Positions 60,529 to 64,000 of a stretch of 64,000 bases of DNA are shown here, piece by piece. How positions within the stretch are numbered: position 1 is the first letter of the stretch; every line of letters starts with the position of its first letter. Under the pieces are notes generated by a model, which worked only from the letters and a program-made list of their open reading frames with translations, searched no databases and was not told the origin of the DNA. The translations under genes were made by a program, and so were the position numbers. This DNA is from Neckera pumila (taxonomy: Eukaryota > Streptophyta > Bryopsida > Hypnales > Neckeraceae), in the NCBI GenBank assembly GCA_963969595.1, contig OZ018417.1, forward strand, positions 9,798,501-9,862,500. Direction: 5' to 3'.

Positions 60529-61449
60529 CCTCTAAGTCCCGTTGTCATTTTGAGGGACAAATTGGTTTTGGAGCAAGTTTCTATAAGCTCAATTTTTGGT
60601 GATAATTTTTGAAACTTTTTTAGAAGATAGAAACAGTTTATTGTTTTTTCAAAAATGTAATTTTTATAATAATTGGTGCCCACCTATCCAAGAGCAAAAT
60701 TATACTACAATAAGCTTAGAACTAAATTTGGCGGGAAAAAAACAACCTACAAGAACGTGAAATTAAAATTTCAATTTTTTTTCTTATAGATTGTATTTTG
60801 GTCTATATGAAACCTTTGATTCATTCCATTTTGATTTGTAATCTAAAAGTTATTTAGCATCTTGTTTTGTAGGCAATCAGAGTATCTTGTTGAAAAAATA
60901 ATGAACGGGATTCATTTTTGACCTCAATTTTGAAATTTTTTAAAACAAAAAAGTTCCATAGGGTTATATTTGATTGTTATTACAATATCACCATTGAAAT
61001 TAACGTGGTTTAATTTAATCTTAGAGTTATTGATGATTTAGCTTTTCCCTCTATCTCGTAAGATCTTCTTCTACTTAACAATTTTTTAAAGAGTGAAAAT
61101 CACTTTATTTTTTAAATTTTTGTTTTTTCTATATCCTCAATTCAATTTTTTCATAATAAATTTTTTAATCCAAAATCTATAGTGCAAAATTTTTAAGTTG
61201 AGAAGATTCAAAGTCTCATAAACTCATTTGCTATGGTGCCAAAAAACATGATTTCTTCACTTTGAAGTTTGAACACATTTATCTTGCAATCTATCAGGTT
61301 ATAGTGTCTGAAAATTTTTCTACACTTTTTCATAGTAGTCTATTGCAAGATCGTACTGCCAAATTACCATTTTAAATGTTTTTGCTTTTGCACTAGAAAT
61401 GGTAGTTTTGAACGGGTTTGACAAAAATATGGCATAGGGACTTTAGAAA
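60529..61449 (-). mobile_element. TTAA-type element, subfamily B, inverted, with decayed ends
   Basis: Starts CCTCTAAGTCCCG and ends ACTTTAGAAA followed by TTAA (61450-61453); 921 bp, the family's usual size. Internal landmarks such as CATCTTGTTTTGTAGGCAAT, TTGTTGAAAAAATAAT and the CACCATTG...TTAGAGTTATTGA block match subfamily B reverse-complemented. Ends are mutated, so it is an old copy. Confidence 0.66.
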
Positions 61450-61769
61450 TTAAGCATTAAGTAAAGAAGACAAATTTTTGGCAACTAGTTAGCCTAATAT
61501 TAGAAAAAATTTGGGCTTAGTCTATACAGATCCATTTGATTCTAGCCAATGGTACAAGTACAACAAAAACTAAAAATGATTATAATTTTTTTGAAAGAAA
61601 TTTAAAAAAAAAATATGATTAAACTAGTGCCGTGTAATTGCCTCAAGTGCTACATCAGATTACAATTTTTTTTTCAATTCAATTTTTTTCAATTTTTAAT
61701 TTTTTAATTTTTTAATTTTTTTCATGTATTTGTATAATGGAATTATTAGTCCATAGTCAAAGACCTTGT

Positions 61770-62478
61770 AGAGAGCCCACATTTTCTCTTGTAATTATAA
61801 GTCTTTGAATCTTCTTAACTATAAATTTATGTGGTACAGATTTTGAATTAAAATATTTAATTGTTGAAGAATTAATTGGAGATTTCGGGACAAAATTATT
61901 AGAAAACAACTTTATTTTTGTTCTTTAAAGATTTGTAAAATCAAAGCAAGCATGAAATAGAAAGAAAAACTAAATGCTTATAGCTCTAAGATGGAATTGA
62001 AACACACTAATATCAATGGTGCAATTGTTCTAGCAAGCAAACTAAACTATGCAAAACTTTCTTTTCCAAAAAGTTGAGATAATTGAAATAAAAAATGGAT
62101 CAAATATATTATCTTCTCAAGAATTTGCTAAGATTGCCTATAAAATGACAAGATGCTCCCTAAATTTCATGTCACTTATCTAAAATGGATAGAACTAAAT
62201 CTTTTTATATAGAAAAAGTAATAATCTATAAGAAAGAAACAAAGAAAGAAACTAAACTATTTCAGTTTTCTTATTGTTTTTGTTGACCACCTTTGCTTAT
62301 TTTTTCATTTAGACGGAATAAATTTTGCTACTAGGCACTGATTGAAATAGAAATTATATTTCCATAAATCTAATTAACTTGTCGTTTTAGTTTGAAATTT
62401 TTTTCAAGAAATCATGCCAAAAATTGAGATCACAGGAACTTTCCAGAGTCTTCTAAGGAAATTTTGGGACTTTAGGGG
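61770..62478 (+). mobile_element. TTAA-type element, subfamily B, 5' end unclear
   Basis: The right end GGGACTTTAGGGG abuts TTAA at 62479-62482. Internal text (GGAATTGAAACACACTAAT, GTGCAATTGTTCTAGCAAGC) matches subfamily B in forward orientation. I could not find its left terminus, which may be truncated against the inverted copy ending at 61449. Confidence 0.55.
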
Positions 62479-63162
62479 TTAAAGGGTATAAATATGTTTC
62501 AGCTTGTACAATTTTTTTCTAGTTTTAGACAATCACAATATAATCAAGCTTCAAAATTGACGTGAATAAATAAACAAAATAAATTTTTAGAAATTATTAT
62601 AATTAAATTTAACATTATGAATCCAAAAATATTTGTAATCTATTAGGAATGTTATAAGAATTATTTGTTTTTTGTTTTTTGTTTTTTTGAAGAATATTAA
62701 TTAATAGAATAGTAGATTTGAAATGTGGATATTGCTATTAGATCACATTTTGATAACTTTTTTTTTTGAGTCATCATTACATAAATATCCTTTTAAGTTG
62801 CATTCTATAATACATCTTCACAATTATGCAATTTGGACTATTCACTGATAGTTTAGTCCTTTTGGTCCTTAATGGAGTGACGTTTTGATTATCAATTGTG
62901 CTTAGGGGAGGGGGCACCAAGCATTAGTCTTAGAATTGTAGGTGAGTAAAATGATTTAGGATATTATTAAACAATGAAGCAAAAATATTGAAATTCATTA
63001 CTTGTAATATAGGGTGCTAACAAAAAATACTGGTGAAATTGTAACTAACTTAGAGTGTAGGAAACATAATAATGTTACTTCTAATTAAAAAAAACTTAAT
63101 ATATGCCTTTTACAAATAAAAAATTTGGCAAGGTATTTGATTGTATAGCCTTATAGTTTTAA

Positions 63163-64000
63163 TCCTAAAGTCCATTGTTCCTATGGGGGATTGTTTAACC
63201 TCAATTTTAGATAGGCTTGTCTAACTTCAATTTTTGACATGATTTTCTGGAACCTTTTGGTAATATAAAAAAATACATGAACTTTTAGGAAATATAATTT
63301 TAGTTTCAATCGCTGCCTAGGAGCAAAAGTTGTGTTACAATAACTTCAAAATGGGAGCGACTGGACAACAAAAAATCTACAAAAAATTGAAATAAAAATG
63401 TTAAATTTTTCCGTCATAGATTATATTTTTGTCTAAATGGAAAGCTTTGATACATTCTATTTGGATTAGAAATGTGAAAATTATAGAGCTTTTTATTTTG
63501 CGGGTGATCAATGAAACTTTGGAAGAAAATAATATATTGGATTTGTTTATAAACTCAATTTTCACAATTTTCCAAAGAGAAAATTCTATAAGGTTAAATA
63601 TGCTTGCTACAACAATCTCAACATTGAAATTAGTGTGTTTCAATTCCATCTTTGAGTTATTAACAATTTAGTTTATCCTTCAATCTTGTACCAAATTCTA
63701 CTTAATAGTTTTTTAAAGAATGAAAAATCAAGTATTCATTTTAAAATATTTTTCTAATAATATCCACTCAAATAGTCAACATTAAAAATTTTAAAATCAA
63801 AATGTTTCATGCAATAATTTTGCGTTAAGAAGATTCAAAGTCAAATAATGTAGTCATGAAATGCGTACAAAAATCCGTTTTCTTCACTTTAAATGCAAAA
63901 ATCTTGCAATCTACATGGTGAAAGTTTTTAAAATTTCTTCCGCACATTTTTATTCCATTTTAATGCAAGATCCTATGATAAAATATGCAAAAAATCAATT
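63163..64000 (-). mobile_element. TTAA-type element, subfamily B, inverted, cut by the window end
   Basis: TTAA at 63159-63162 followed by TCCTAAAGTCC. Downstream blocks (CGTCATAGATTATATTTTTG, GAAAGCTTTGATACATTC, AATCTTGCAATCTACATGG) match subfamily B reversed. The other terminus should fall about 80 bp beyond the window if it is full length. Confidence 0.6.

Overview
The window looks like nuclear DNA of a land plant. It holds one confidently recognised protein gene, a four-exon INDETERMINATE-DOMAIN (IDD) C2H2 zinc-finger gene at 42051-45034 on the + strand. Its fingers match the IDD14/15/16 (SHOOT GRAVITROPISM5) clade, which is plant specific. The C-terminal half does not look like the angiosperm proteins I know, so a non-angiosperm or early-diverging lineage is possible, but the sequence does not settle this. 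One gene in 64 kb, spliceosomal introns and abundant AT-rich repeats suggest a large genome.

The DNA is a mosaic. GC-richer, mostly single-copy segments lie at about 7.7-11.4 kb, 29.5-32.8 kb, 36.1-37.0 kb and 41.1-49.6 kb; the gene is in the last. The rest is AT-rich and made largely of old, mostly non-coding transposable elements. No LTR retrotransposon, transposase gene, tRNA, rRNA or CRISPR array was recognised. The only recognisable transposon coding sequence is a broken LINE C-terminus (about 38.46-39.12 kb).

The dominant repeats end in CCCCTAAAG and sit between TTAA tetranucleotides. At least fourteen copies or fragments cover about 11 kb, and many full-length ones are 910-924 bp whatever their subfamily. 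TTAA duplication is typical of the piggyBac and Kolobok superfamilies, so these are candidate non-autonomous TTAA-type elements. Other families include a 4-bp-duplication family with GGGTAGTTGCAAG ends (one copy nested in a TTAA element), CACTA-type hairpins, 0.5-kb foldback elements, TA-flanked MITEs of several kinds, a PIF/Harbinger-like element and a small hAT element with an 8-bp duplication. A MITE family with ACGTCAATTTCGTTAA ends has three copies just downstream of the IDD gene and four in the 5.5-9.2 kb interval.

The most unusual observation is a shared short 'sentence': CATAACTTTTG, nine variable bases, then usually TCCAAATG. It recurs with the same spacing in repeat families that otherwise look unrelated.
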